From assembly GCA_002426575.1 (NCBI GenBank), contig DIRE01000045.1, positions 15,562 to 51,014 on the forward strand: DNA of 35,453 nucleotides, in the 5' to 3' direction. A program made the translations under genes and the position numbers. Under the pieces are notes generated by a model. The model searched no databases, was not told the origin of the DNA, and saw nothing but the letters and a program-made list of their open reading frames with translations. Origin of the DNA: Clostridiaceae bacterium UBA5444. GTDB lineage: Bacteria > Bacillota > Clostridia > Clostridiales > Oxobacteraceae. This document shows, one piece after another, positions 1 through 7,562 of the stretch. Positions within the stretch are counted from its first letter, which is position 1. Each line of letters begins with the position of its first letter.

Positions 1-882
1 TTTAAAATGAAGTTTTGGAATATAGGAGGAGAAGGACAAGTTTGTATGGGAGCTTTTGCTGCAAGCCTTGTAGCTCTTAAGTTTCCTACAGGATCAAGGC
101 CTGTTACTTTAATATTAATGGTTATTGCAGGGATAATAGGAGGAAGTATATGGGCACTTATACCTGCGTTTTTCAAGGCAAAGTGGAAAACAAATGAAAC
201 AATAGTAACCTTAATGTTAAATTATGTGGCAATAAAATTTATACAATATCTTCAATATGGTCCTTGGAAGGATCCTAAGGCTGTAGGATTCCCAAAGATT
301 GCAAACTTCCCTGATGAAGCAGTACTTCCAAAGGTATTTGGAGTACACATAGGATGGATAATTGCGGCTATATTATGTGTTGTAATGTATATTTTTATGA
401 ATCACAGCAAATTAGGATTTGAGATTGCAGTAATCGGCGAAAGTGAAAATACTGCTCAGTATGCAGGAATGAATATAAAAAGGACGATAATAACTGCTAT
501 GCTTATAAGCGGAGGACTTTGTGGGCTAACCGGTATGATTCAAGCCTCAGCTGTAAGTGGCACCCTATCAGTTGATGTATCTGGAGGGGTTGGGTATACA
601 GCCATTATAATTGCATGGCTTTCAAATTTAAGTGCACCAATAATTGCTTTAGTATCTGTACTATTTGCTGGCTTAGTACAAGGAGCAGCCTATATACAGA
701 CTGCATTTAGTATACCATCTTCAGTAGCTGAGATGCTTCAAGGAACCATATTATTTTTTGTACTTGGAAGTGAATTTTTTATACAGTATGAAGCAATTAG
801 ACAAAGTAAGTTAGAGAAAATGATACAAAAAGAGATTCAATTGGAATGTTCAGCAACTTCACATAAAGAGGAGGTTTTATAA
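1..882 (+). CDS. Nucleoside ABC transporter permease, 5' truncated
   Basis: This is an inner-membrane permease of the BmpA-linked importer family (YufP/NupP type), which takes up purine nucleosides or similar compounds. The reading frame is open to the left edge, so the N-terminus lies outside the window; 293 codons are visible against about 350 in full-length members. Near the visible start is the family motif KFWNIGGEGQ, followed by at least seven hydrophobic segments and a glycine-rich VSGGVGYTAI loop. The stop codon is directly adjacent to the ATG of the second permease, and the GAGGAGG ribosome site lies inside this gene, so the two are translationally coupled. The ATPase and the substrate-binding lipoprotein are expected upstream but cannot be seen. 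Family is certain; the substrate is inferred. Confidence 0.88.
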   Translation, partial: FKMKFWNIGGEGQVCMGAFAASLVALKFPTGSRPVTLILMVIAGIIGGSIWALIPAFFKAKWKTNETIVTLMLNYVAIKFIQYLQYGPWKDPKAVGFPKIANFPDEAVLPKVFGVHIGWIIAAILCVVMYIFMNHSKLGFEIAVIGESENTAQYAGMNIKRTIITAMLISGGLCGLTGMIQASAVSGTLSVDVSGGVGYTAIIIAWLSNLSAPIIALVSVLFAGLVQGAAYIQTAFSIPSSVAEMLQGTILFFVLGSEFFIQYEAIRQSKLEKMIQKEIQLECSATSHKEEVL

Positions 883-1818
883 ATGGACGGAATTACATCA
901 TTTCTTGCAGCAGCAGTTGTAGCGGGAACCCCTCTTTTGTTTGCAACCCTTGGGGAGATTTTAAGTGAAAGAGCTGGACATTTAAACCTTGGAGTTGAAG
1001 GTATGATGCTCATGGGGGCTGTACTTGGGTTTTTAACTGCATCTGCAACTTCCAATCCTATTTTATCTGTTTTGGCAGGGGCCATGGGTGGATTTATAGG
1101 AGCTTTAATATATGCTTTTTTAACAATTGAACTTAGAGCAAATCAGGTTGTAAGCGGACTTACTTTAAGTATATTTGGAGCAGGTTTTTCTAGTTTTATG
1201 GGTAAAGGCTTAGGTGGAAAAGTAGTGCCAGCAGATTTAAAGGCATATTTTGGTCCTGTACCAATTCCTCTTTTGTCGGATATACCTATACTTGGAAGAG
1301 CTTTATTTAACCAGAGCCCATTTGTGTACTTTGGATATATTTTAGCTATAGTACTTGGAATTTATTTATATAAAACAAGACCAGGCCTTAATTTAAGAGC
1401 AATTGGTGAAAGCCCTGGAGCTGCAGATGCTGCAGGAATCAATGTATCTTTATATAAATATATACACGTAACTTTAGGCGGTGCATTATGCGGCCTAGGA
1501 GGAGCTTTTTTATCACTTGTATATGTACCAGCATGGCAAGAGGGAATAACTGCTGGGAGAGGGTGGATTGCAGTTGCACTAGTTATATTTGCATCATGGA
1601 ACCCATATAAAGCAATCATTGGATCCTACCTTTTTGGAGGACTTGATATTATAGGCTTTAGAATACAAGGTACAAAGTTTGCTGTATCTCAGTACTTTAT
1701 TGATATGCTTCCATATATAGTAACAATATTAGTACTTGTTATTTCATCCATTAAAAACTCAAGGAAGAATTCACCACCTAAAGGACTTGGAGAAGCCTAT
1801 TATAGAGAAGAAAGATAA
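883..1818 (+). CDS. Nucleoside ABC transporter permease, second subunit
   Basis: This is the partner permease (YufQ/NupQ type, 311 aa) that would form a heterodimer with the preceding gene product in the cytoplasmic membrane. The N-terminal part has the typical GTPLLFATLGEILSER stretch and the GHLNLGVEGMMLMGA motif, which corresponds to the NIGGEGQ motif of the first permease. Eight or so membrane segments follow, and the C-terminus is a short charged tail. The start is the ATG immediately after the upstream stop, with GAGGAGG about 5 bases before it. A rho-independent terminator follows, so this is the last gene of the operon. Substrate specificity cannot be read from the sequence. Confidence 0.88.
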   Translation: MDGITSFLAAAVVAGTPLLFATLGEILSERAGHLNLGVEGMMLMGAVLGFLTASATSNPILSVLAGAMGGFIGALIYAFLTIELRANQVVSGLTLSIFGAGFSSFMGKGLGGKVVPADLKAYFGPVPIPLLSDIPILGRALFNQSPFVYFGYILAIVLGIYLYKTRPGLNLRAIGESPGAADAAGINVSLYKYIHVTLGGALCGLGGAFLSLVYVPAWQEGITAGRGWIAVALVIFASWNPYKAIIGSYLFGGLDIIGFRIQGTKFAVSQYFIDMLPYIVTILVLVISSIKNSRKNSPPKGLGEAYYREER

Positions 1819-1832
1819 AACCTAAAAAGCCT

Positions 1833-1860
1833 AAAGCCTCAAAATTATGGGGCTTTTTTT
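1833..1860 (+). terminator. Intrinsic terminator after the permease operon
   Basis: AAAGCCTC (1833-1840) pairs with GGGGCTTT (1849-1856), with one G-T pair and an 8-base loop, and runs into seven T residues. It sits 14 bases after the stop of the second permease. Confidence 0.85.
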
Positions 1861-1863
1861 AGT

Positions 1864-1881
1864 GCTGCCAAGTGTGGCAGC
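1864..1881. other. Short perfect hairpin after the terminator
   Basis: GCTGCCA-AGTG-TGGCAGC forms a 7-bp perfect stem three bases after the terminator T-run. It is G+C-rich compared with its surroundings. There is no clean T-run directly after it; it may be a back-up stop or a processing hairpin. Confidence 0.5.
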
Positions 1882-1899
1882 GACTATACTTTTTAACTG

Positions 1900-1928
1900 T
1901 TGCATATTTCTTCTTAAAATAATAATAT
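1900..1928 (+). promoter_or_regulatory. Candidate sigma-A promoter of tsaD
   Basis: TTGCAT (1900-1905) and TAATAT (1923-1928) are separated by 17 bases, 55 bases before the tsaD start. Assigned by match to the consensus only. Confidence 0.5.
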
Positions 1929-1982
1929 TAACATTAGGCAAAACTTTAATAATAACAGGTTTAAACAGAAGGAGAATTTGAA

Positions 1983-3002
1983 ATGAAACAATTAGTAACA
2001 CTTGGAATAGAGTCTAGCTGTGATGAAACATCTGCAGCTGTTGTAGTAGATGGAAGAGAAATACTTTCTAATGTTATTTCGTCACAGATAGATGTGCATA
2101 AAAAGTTTGGCGGAGTTGTACCTGAGGTTGCATCAAGGAAACATGTTGAAATGGTCAATGTAGTAATTAAAGGGGCTTTAGATGAGGCTAATGTTACTAT
2201 GGATGATATTGATATAATAGGTGTAACATATGGGCCTGGGCTTGTAGGAGCATTATTAGTTGGATTATCTGCGGCGAAAGCATTGGCATATGCCACGGGT
2301 AAGGACTTTGTTGGGGTAAACCATATAGAAGGCCATATATGTGCTAACTTCCTTGCACATAAAGATCTTAAACCACCCTTTGTATCTCTTGTAGTGTCAG
2401 GTGGACATACAAACATAGTAAATATTAAAGATTATGGTGAATACGAAATATTAGGAAGGACAAGGGATGATGCAGCAGGAGAGGCCTATGACAAAATAGC
2501 AAGGGCAATAGGGCTTGGTTATCCTGGAGGACCGCTTATAGATAAACTAGCTAAAAGTGGGCAAAAGGATGCCATATCTTTTCCTAGAGCTCGTATAGAG
2601 GATGGAGAATACGATTTTAGCTTTAGTGGGGTAAAATCTTCAGTGTTAAATTATCTTAATAAAATGCATATGGAAAAGAAAGAGGTAAACACTGCTGATG
2701 TTGCAGCCTCATTTCAGGAGGCGGTAGTTGACGTTTTAGTTAGTAACACCATATCTGCTGCAATTAAGCAGAAATCTAAAAACGTTGGGATTGCAGGCGG
2801 AGTTGCAGCAAATTCTAGGCTAAGAGAAAGATTTATGGAAGAAGGAGAGAAAAATGGGCTTGATATTTTCTTCCCGCCAATTATTCTCTGCACAGATAAT
2901 GCTGCCATGATTGCATCAGCAGCATATTATGAGTACCTTAAAGGAAATCTGTCTGATATGTACCTTAATGCCAACCCCTCATTGAAGCTAGGGCAAAGGT
3001 AG
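1983..3002 (+). CDS. tsaD: tRNA N6-threonylcarbamoyladenosine synthase subunit TsaD
   Basis: TsaD (formerly Gcp/YgjD) transfers threonylcarbamoyl from threonylcarbamoyl-AMP to A37 of tRNAs that read ANN codons, working with TsaB and TsaE in the cytoplasm. The 339-aa length is typical. The ASKHA fold is shown by the N-terminal GIESSCDETSAAVV phosphate loop, the metal-binding NHIEGH (His114 and His118), the SGGHTN loop, and the C-terminal CTDNAAMIA that carries the third metal ligand. The ATG start has an AGAAGGAG ribosome site. Its usual partners tsaB and tsaE are not in the window; it is preceded by its own promoter and followed by a hairpin, so it looks monocistronic here. The gene lies convergent to an ABC-F gene, with a DnaA-box cluster between them. 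Confidence 0.96.
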   Translation: MKQLVTLGIESSCDETSAAVVVDGREILSNVISSQIDVHKKFGGVVPEVASRKHVEMVNVVIKGALDEANVTMDDIDIIGVTYGPGLVGALLVGLSAAKALAYATGKDFVGVNHIEGHICANFLAHKDLKPPFVSLVVSGGHTNIVNIKDYGEYEILGRTRDDAAGEAYDKIARAIGLGYPGGPLIDKLAKSGQKDAISFPRARIEDGEYDFSFSGVKSSVLNYLNKMHMEKKEVNTADVAASFQEAVVDVLVSNTISAAIKQKSKNVGIAGGVAANSRLRERFMEEGEKNGLDIFFPPIILCTDNAAMIASAAYYEYLKGNLSDMYLNANPSLKLGQR

Positions 3003-3008
3003 CAATGT

Positions 3009-3044
3009 ATGGATTGTTTGGTTTAGTTAAACTGAGCAATCCAT
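3009..3044 (+). terminator. Hairpin terminator after tsaD
   Basis: A 16-bp stem: ATGGATTG (3009-3016) pairs with CAATCCAT (3037-3044), continuing inward through three G-T pairs and GTTT/AAAC to an AGTT loop. The following T-run (TTTATTATG) is weak. It lies 6 bases after the tsaD stop. Confidence 0.65.
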
Positions 3045-3123
3045 TTATTATGCATTAATAATCATAAACTTATGTAAATAACGAAGGTTTACTTAAATTT
3101 CAACAGTATGTTAGTAAATAAGT

Positions 3124-3205
3124 TGTGGATAATGTGAAAATACGACTATATTTGATATATACCGCCATTAACGGGTGTGGATAACTATGTGGATAATGTG
3201 GATTA
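3124..3205. promoter_or_regulatory. DnaA-box cluster between tsaD and the ABC-F gene
   Basis: Three perfect copies of TGTGGATAA, the reverse complement of the DnaA box TTATCCACA, lie at 3124-3132, 3176-3184 and 3188-3196. A fourth, TGTGGATTA with one mismatch, lies directly against the third at 3197-3205. All four point the same way; two starts are 12 bases apart and the last two boxes are head to tail. The stretch between the two terminators (3045-3319) holds no gene. Bacillus subtilis has, as I recall, a DnaA-binding cluster at the equivalent gcp-ydiF position, which titrates DnaA away from oriC. That role here is inferred from the boxes and their position. Confidence 0.8.
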
Positions 3206-3319
3206 TTAACGTTTACATAATATTTTTAATTAACCAAAACGCTATTTTATGTATACTAAGCATTTAGTATAAATAAACATTATATTAACTAGTAAAAAAT
3301 AATGGAAATACATAAGTGG

Positions 3320-3359
3320 AAAATAAAAATAGGGAACAAAAATTACAATTTCTGTTCCC
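3320..3359 (-). terminator. Intrinsic terminator of the ABC-F gene
   Basis: Read on the minus strand, GGGAACA (3359-3353) pairs with TGTTCCC (3338-3332), followed by TATTTTTATTTT. The hairpin overlaps the last codons and the stop of the ABC-F gene. Confidence 0.8.
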
Positions 3360-5262
3360 ATTCATCATATAATTGGTTTAATTTAGTGTCTAACTCTTTT
3401 AATTGATCATGTACCTTCTGGGATTTTTCAGGATTTGAATACACATCTTCAAGGCATAAAAGTTCATTTAAATCCATAATCTCTTTTTCTATATCTTCAA
3501 TATCTTCCTCTAAAGATTTTATAGCTTCTTTTTTCTGAAGTTCTATTTTTTGCTGTTCTTTAAGCTTCCTTTTTTCTTCTTTTGCAGCGGTTTTAGTGAT
3601 TGTAGTATAAGCTTTAGGTTCCTCAATAAATCTAGTAGGCCTTCCTTTTTTCTCTAAGTAATAAGAATAGTTACCAGAGTACTCAGCCATGCCATCTATG
3701 CCACTAAAATATATTATTTTTGTTGCAACCCTGTTTAAAAAGTACCTGTCATGAGATATTGTAAGTATGGTACCATCATAATTCATTAGTGCATTTTCAA
3801 GGGCTTCCTTTGAGAGTATGTCAAGATTATTTGTTGGCTCGTCAAGAAGCAAGAAGTTTGACTTTGAGAGTATTAGTTTAACAAGAGCAACCCTGCTTTT
3901 TTCTCCACCGCTTAAAAGGTTTATTTTTTTAAAGACATCCTCACCTGAAAACAGAAATGCTCCTAAAATAGTTCTAAGCTTTGTTTGAGTAAGATCAGGA
4001 TAACTATCCCATACTTCATCAATTACTGTTTTATTAGGGTCTAAATAAGACTGCTCTTGATCGTAATATCCTATGTTTACATTTCTGCCAAGAAGTACTT
4101 CACCACCATCTTGGCTTAATAGCCCCATTATTATTCTAAAAAGAGTTGTCTTGCCCGTGCCATTTGGCCCAATTATTGCCACCTTTTCTCCTCTTTTAAT
4201 TTCAAAATCAATGTTATCAAATAAAAGCTTATTATCAAAAGATTTTGATAGGTTTTCAACCTTTAAAACATCATTTCCGCTTCTAGACCTTGTTTCAAAT
4301 TTTATTTTTGCAGCAATGGGCTCATTGTCAGGCTTTTCAATTCTTTCAATTCTATCTAGGGCTTTTTCTCTGCTTTCAGCCTGCTTTATGCTTTTCTCTC
4401 TGTTATAGGATCTAAATCTTTCTATAACTGCTTCCTGCCTTGCAATTTCCTTTTGTTGAAGAGCATACTGCTTTAAATAATTTTGCCTTCTTACTTCCTT
4501 CTCCTTTACAAAATATGAATAATTGCCATTGTACTGTTCAAGGCTCTTACCATCCATTTCAAAGGTTTTGTTTGTTATTACATCAAGGAAAAATCTATCA
4601 TGAGATATTATAAAGACTGAGCCTTTATACTGTTTCAAAAAGTCCTCAAGCCATTCTACTGCATCTAGATCTAAATGGTTTGTAGGTTCATCAAGAAGCA
4701 GTATATCCGGCTTTGAAAGCAAAAGCTTACCAAGTGCAATCCTTGTTTTTTGTCCACCGCTTAATATATTTATTTTTTTATCAAAGTCCCCATCATCAAA
4801 ACCAAGACCTACTAAAACGCCTCTTATAAAACTTTTATATCCATAACCATCGGATTGGTTAAACTTATCTAAAAGATCAGCATACTCTGAAAGTAGTTTA
4901 TTATGGTATTTTTCATCTGCAATATGTTCTTTTTTTGATATTAATATTTCAAGCTCCCTAAGCCGCTTCTCCATATTTATAATATCAGAAAATACTTTGA
5001 GCATCTCGTCCATTATTGTATCTTCAGAGTTTAAGGACATATTTTGAGGCATATAGCCTATGGCTTTATATTTATCAATATATATATCACCAGAATCTTT
5101 TGGAATCTCACCTACTATAGTTTTAAACAAGGTGGATTTGCCTGCTCCATTTACCCCTACAAGGCCTATTTTGTCACCATCTTGTATATTGAACGTTATA
5201 TTTTCAAGTATTGTATTTATTCCATATGATTTGCATAAATTTATACATGAAAGTAAAATCAA
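3343..5262 (-). CDS. ABC-F family ATPase (YdiF-like ribosome-associated protein)
   Basis: A soluble protein of 639 aa with two tandem ABC ATPase domains and no membrane segments, the ABC-F architecture. These proteins bind the ribosomal E site and relieve stalled translation, or protect from antibiotics in some subgroups. Domain 1 has Walker A GVNGAGKST (residues 36-44), signature LSGGQ (167-171) and LLLDEPTNHLD. Domain 2 has GPNGTGKTT, LSGGEKSR and LLLDEPTNNLD. An Arg/Lys/Gln-rich linker lies between them and a long charged coiled coil ends the protein. The start is a TTG with GGGGTGA about 6 bases before it; no ATG is near enough to replace it. Length, coiled-coil tail and location near tsaD and rex fit YdiF, a housekeeping member. 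A resistance role is possible but nothing in the context suggests one. Confidence 0.92.
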   Translation of the reverse strand: MILLSCINLCKSYGINTILENITFNIQDGDKIGLVGVNGAGKSTLFKTIVGEIPKDSGDIYIDKYKAIGYMPQNMSLNSEDTIMDEMLKVFSDIINMEKRLRELEILISKKEHIADEKYHNKLLSEYADLLDKFNQSDGYGYKSFIRGVLVGLGFDDGDFDKKINILSGGQKTRIALGKLLLSKPDILLLDEPTNHLDLDAVEWLEDFLKQYKGSVFIISHDRFFLDVITNKTFEMDGKSLEQYNGNYSYFVKEKEVRRQNYLKQYALQQKEIARQEAVIERFRSYNREKSIKQAESREKALDRIERIEKPDNEPIAAKIKFETRSRSGNDVLKVENLSKSFDNKLLFDNIDFEIKRGEKVAIIGPNGTGKTTLFRIIMGLLSQDGGEVLLGRNVNIGYYDQEQSYLDPNKTVIDEVWDSYPDLTQTKLRTILGAFLFSGEDVFKKINLLSGGEKSRVALVKLILSKSNFLLLDEPTNNLDILSKEALENALMNYDGTILTISHDRYFLNRVATKIIYFSGIDGMAEYSGNYSYYLEKKGRPTRFIEEPKAYTTITKTAAKEEKRKLKEQQKIELQKKEAIKSLEEDIEDIEKEIMDLNELLCLEDVYSNPEKSQKVHDQLKELDTKLNQLYDEWEQKL

Positions 5263-5356
5263 TTATATCACCCCAAAATCGGTTATTTGAATTTTAATAC
5301 ATAAAGAGTATAATAATAAATATTATACTATAAAAAACGATTATGACATAACAAAC

Positions 5357-5385
5357 TTGACACTCATTGAGTTAAGTAATACTAT
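5357..5385 (+). promoter_or_regulatory. Sigma-A promoter of rex
   Basis: A perfect TTGACA (5357-5362), a 17-base spacer and TACTAT (5380-5385). Transcription should start near 5392, just before the Rex-type operator. Confidence 0.78.
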
Positions 5386-5400
5386 AAAAATATAAAGCAG

Positions 5401-5418
5401 TTGTTAATATATTAACTA
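5401..5418. promoter_or_regulatory. Rex operator, autoregulatory
   Basis: TTGTTAA-TATA-TTAACTA matches the Rex-box consensus TTGTTAA-N4-TTAACAA with one mismatch in the right arm. It lies 15 bases downstream of the -10 element and 45 bases before the rex start codon, where bound repressor would block transcription start or early elongation. Rex would therefore repress its own gene at low NADH/NAD+. Confidence 0.75.
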
Positions 5419-5462
5419 TAATGTAGACTAAAGATACAATATGAATTAAGGAGTGGTACTTA

Positions 5463-6116
5463 ATGAGCGATAGACGGCAAATATCAATGGCTGTTGTAAG
5501 AAGGCTTCCAAAATACCACAGGTATTTGCTGGAGCTTATAAGCAATGATGTTGACAGGATATCATCAAAGGAATTAAGTGAGAAGATCGGTTTTACTGCT
5601 TCACAGATAAGACAGGACTTAAATAACTTTGGCGATTTCGGGCAGCAGGGCTATGGATATAATGTAAAAGAATTATATAACCAAATAGGCAATATACTTG
5701 GATTAAATGAAACCTATAATACAATAATAATCGGTGCAGGTAATATTGGTCAAGCAATTGCAAATTATAGCAATTTTTCTAAGCTTGGATTTACTAATCA
5801 GGCTATATTTGATAAAAATCCAAAACTTATAGGGCTTAAAATTAGGGATATTGCAATTCTTGATGTGGAGTTTCTTGAAGACTACCTAAAGAAAAATAAT
5901 ATCGACATAGGGATACTTTGTACCCCAAGAGAACAGGCACAGGAAATAACAGATACATTAGTAAAAAATGGCGTTACAGCAATATGGAATTTTGCTCCTA
6001 TAGATCTTCAGGTTCCAGATAATGTAGTAATCGAAAATGTTCATTTAAGCGAAAGTCTTTTAACCTTGACATATAGACTAAATGAACCTAAATTGCTTCA
6101 TGATATTAAAAAGTAA
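5463..6116 (+). CDS. rex: Redox-sensing transcriptional repressor Rex
   Basis: Rex is a homodimeric repressor that binds operators when NAD+ is high and lets go when NADH rises, controlling fermentation, hydrogenase and butyrate or alcohol genes in clostridia. The 217-aa protein has a winged-helix DNA-binding domain (about residues 1-80, with KELSEKIGFTASQIRQDL as the helix-turn-helix) and a Rossmann domain with GAGNIG (91-96). The C-terminal helix that swaps between monomers is present. The ATG start has AAGGAG about 9 bases before it. It has a strong promoter and a near-perfect Rex box, so it is probably autoregulated. It appears monocistronic, ending in a long inverted repeat shared with a convergent small gene. 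Confidence 0.96.
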   Translation: MSDRRQISMAVVRRLPKYHRYLLELISNDVDRISSKELSEKIGFTASQIRQDLNNFGDFGQQGYGYNVKELYNQIGNILGLNETYNTIIIGAGNIGQAIANYSNFSKLGFTNQAIFDKNPKLIGLKIRDIAILDVEFLEDYLKKNNIDIGILCTPREQAQEITDTLVKNGVTAIWNFAPIDLQVPDNVVIENVHLSESLLTLTYRLNEPKLLHDIKK

Positions 6117-6134
6117 ATAATATAGGCAGTAATT

Positions 6135-6188
6135 AAAGAATGAGGTGTCGTAAATTACTTTAAAGTGGTTTGTGACACCCTATTCTTT
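6135..6188. terminator. Long inverted repeat between rex and a convergent small gene
   Basis: Arms 6135-6154 and 6169-6188 (AAAGAAT...GGTGTC / GACACC...ATTCTTT) pair over about 20 bp with one mismatch and three G-T pairs; the loop carries the palindrome ACTTTAAAGT. It lies 19 bases after the rex stop and overlaps the last codons of the minus-strand 53-codon gene. There is no T-run on the plus side, so efficiency as a terminator is uncertain. Confidence 0.55.
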
Positions 6189-6341
6189 ACGTATGAGCAT
6201 ATCTGTAAGTACCACACATAAGCAAAAAAAGCTGAAGCTAGAGGCATTAAGTGGAATTACATCGTAGAATTGTAAAAGGAATACTATAAATATTATGATA
6301 AAGCCTATAAACCGGAAATACTTTTTAAAAAAATTTAACAT
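6180..6341 (-). CDS. Small membrane protein, 53 aa
   Basis: This gene is under the usual length cut-off. It opens with ATG at 6341 and has a textbook AGGAGGT (6355-6349) 7 bases before it. The product starts MLNFFKKYFRF, with basic and aromatic residues, and then has a membrane segment of about residues 11-24, a short polar turn with two prolines and asparagines (QFYDVIPLNAS), a second hydrophobic stretch (about 35-46) and the charged end TDMLIRKE. This predicts a two-pass hairpin in the cytoplasmic membrane. I do not recognise a family. A perfect 8-bp inverted repeat next to a TATAAT lies just upstream and may control it. The strong ribosome site and sensible membrane topology argue that it is real; comparison with relatives has not been possible. 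Confidence 0.6.
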   Translation of the reverse strand: MLNFFKKYFRFIGFIIIFIVFLLQFYDVIPLNASSFSFFCLCVVLTDMLIRKE

Positions 6342-6372
6342 TGCTTTTACCTCCTAAAGAGTTATACACAAT

Positions 6373-6396
6373 ATCAGGTTGTTTAACCTGATTATA
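6373..6396 (-). promoter_or_regulatory. Operator-like palindrome with -10 element upstream of the 53-aa gene
   Basis: ATCAGGTT-N4-AACCTGAT (6373-6392) is a perfect 8-bp inverted repeat. On the minus strand TATAAT (6396-6391) overlaps its outer edge, so a protein bound to the repeat would cover the start of transcription. No good -35 hexamer is seen 16-18 bases upstream. It could alternatively be a leader hairpin. Confidence 0.45.
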
Positions 6397-6593
6397 TGCT
6401 AAAGGAACAAGTGAATGGACAGTGTCAATTAATTATTGCTTAATTATAAAATTAAATTAGATCTTTTTTACAGTCTATTTAAGCCCTACAAATAAATGAG
6501 CTAAATCCATTGTATCAGAAAGTGGAAAAGGAGTAAACACCTAACTTTTATGAGTAGGCCATATATAGGGCTTTAGTAAGGAAACCACATCCG
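6397..6593. other. Intergenic stretch without recognised content
   Basis: Together with the hairpins on either side this belongs to a gap of about 370 bases between the 53-aa gene and the 145-aa gene. I see only short open frames without ribosome sites and no convincing structure. Confidence 0.5.
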
Positions 6594-6642
6594 AAAAAAC
6601 GCCTCCAAGTTAATTTTATGCTACCTTAACTTGGAGGCGTTT
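6594..6642 (-). terminator. Strong intrinsic terminator of the 145-aa gene
   Basis: A perfect 17-bp stem (6597-6613 with 6626-6642; core GCCTCCAAGTTAA/TTAACTTGGAGGC) with a 12-base loop. Read on the minus strand it ends in GTTTTTTCGG, giving the T-run. It lies about 70 bases after the stop of the 145-aa gene. Confidence 0.85.
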
Positions 6643-6713
6643 CATGCACAAATTATTTCACTGCGTACTCATTACCCGATTAATTTAATATTTACACCGT
6701 TAGGGTACAAATA

Positions 6714-7151
6714 TTAAAGATATAGCCAGCCAGGTGGATTGATACTGTGCAGAGCTATAACGTCAAAGTCTACTGGATACATATAGTAAGTGCCTTCATA
6801 TGACTCTGTTCTCTGTTTAACCTGCATTCTTACAAGATTATAGTTTGGGTTGTCCTGAAGTATGTCTTTAATGTTTTCAAGCTGGTCAATAGATTTAGTA
6901 ATAGTACTCTGTATTGTGCTAATTTTATACCCCCATGCCGTAAATAAGACATCCGAAGTAACAGCTAGTACCTTTCCTACTATTCCCGTAGGTTGAGCTA
7001 ATAAGCCAAGCCATGCCAAAATACCAGCAGCTGAAGAACATTGGTCTGCTTCTGTATCATATCTTGATCTTGCATTTTTTAATTGAGCCAGCATATCATT
7101 TAGCTCTGCTTTGTTAAATTCTTTTGTGTTGGTTGTATTAATTGTTGCCAT
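6714..7151 (-). CDS. Unrecognised 145-aa protein divergent from the sigma/holin genes
   Basis: I do not recognise the family. The gene is supported by AAGGAGTGATG before its ATG and by a strong terminator after it. The protein has no signal peptide. Residues 10-40 are charged and probably helical (LNDMLAQLKNARSRYD). Residues 41-74 are strongly hydrophobic with small residues (AAGILAWLGLLAQPTG onward), long enough for one or two membrane passes. Then comes a polar helix (SIDQLENIKDILQ) and a C-terminus rich in aromatic residues ending PPGWLYL. The single cysteine is Cys38. It is transcribed away from a UviA-type sigma factor and a BhlA-type holin, an arrangement in which the neighbouring product is often a toxin or bacteriocin released by the holin. 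That role is a guess from context. Confidence 0.7.
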   Translation of the reverse strand: MATINTTNTKEFNKAELNDMLAQLKNARSRYDTEADQCSSAAGILAWLGLLAQPTGIVGKVLAVTSDVLFTAWGYKISTIQSTITKSIDQLENIKDILQDNPNYNLVRMQVKQRTESYEGTYYMYPVDFDVIALHSINPPGWLYL

Positions 7152-7187
7152 AACACATCACTCCTTATGAAAATAATATCAGGGATC

Positions 7188-7201
7188 CAAATGGCCATTT
7201 G
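7188..7201. promoter_or_regulatory. 14-bp perfect palindrome upstream of the 145-aa gene
   Basis: CAAATGGCCATTTG is fully self-complementary. It lies 37 bases before the ATG of the 145-aa gene and 13 bases downstream of a minus-strand TATAGT (7220-7215), where an operator could act. The TTTACA on the same strand (7238-7233) is only 12 bases from TATAGT, so a promoter is not firmly called. Confidence 0.35.
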
Positions 7202-7248
7202 TTTTACCCCTCATACTATAGAAAGTGATTTATGTAAAAAAAGCAACC

Positions 7249-7470
7249 TCAAAAAATAAGAAGAAAGAATCGGTAATTTACTAACTTCGCATTTGTAAGA
7301 TATGCTATCATTTCTAAGCTTTTAACTAAACTACCTGAGATATAATAGTTAGTAACTGCCTGCTTACCATTCCCTAAATCTCTGAAAGTTTCCCAGAGCT
7401 TGCTTTCATCCACAGACTATTTACTGAATTCTAATCCTACCTTTCTTCTATTGCTTTGAGTTAATCTCAT
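7249..7470 (-). pseudogene. Remnant of a small gene with an internal amber codon
   Basis: From the ATG at 7470, preceded by GGGGGA, the frame reads MRLTQSNRRKVGLEFSK, meets TAG at 7419-7417, and then stays open for 55 codons (SVDESKLWETFRDLG onward, with GSLVKSLEMIAYLTNAK later) before TGA at 7251-7249. The composition after the amber codon is protein-like, with regular charged and hydrophobic spacing, so this looks like a gene broken by one base change. I do not recognise the protein. It could also be two unrelated short frames by chance. It lies between the 145-aa gene and the sigma factor, supporting the idea that this is accessory DNA undergoing decay. Confidence 0.45.
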
Positions 7471-7562
7471 GTTTCCCCCATTGTTCTATATGTCAATGGT
7501 TTACAAAATGTGCACAAAAGTAGTTCTTTATAGTTAGGAGTAGAATTTATGGGGGTGTAAGT

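Noticed and set aside
3009..3044. Large hairpin after tsaD considered as part of a replication site with the DnaA boxes
   Set aside because: It directly follows the stop codon and is best explained as a terminator; no A/T-rich unwinding region, dnaA or dnaN gene is adjacent, so oriC is not supported.
6362..6370. Single DnaA-box-like TTATACACA
   Set aside because: It stands alone, far from the cluster, and such a 9-mer is expected by chance in A/T-rich DNA.
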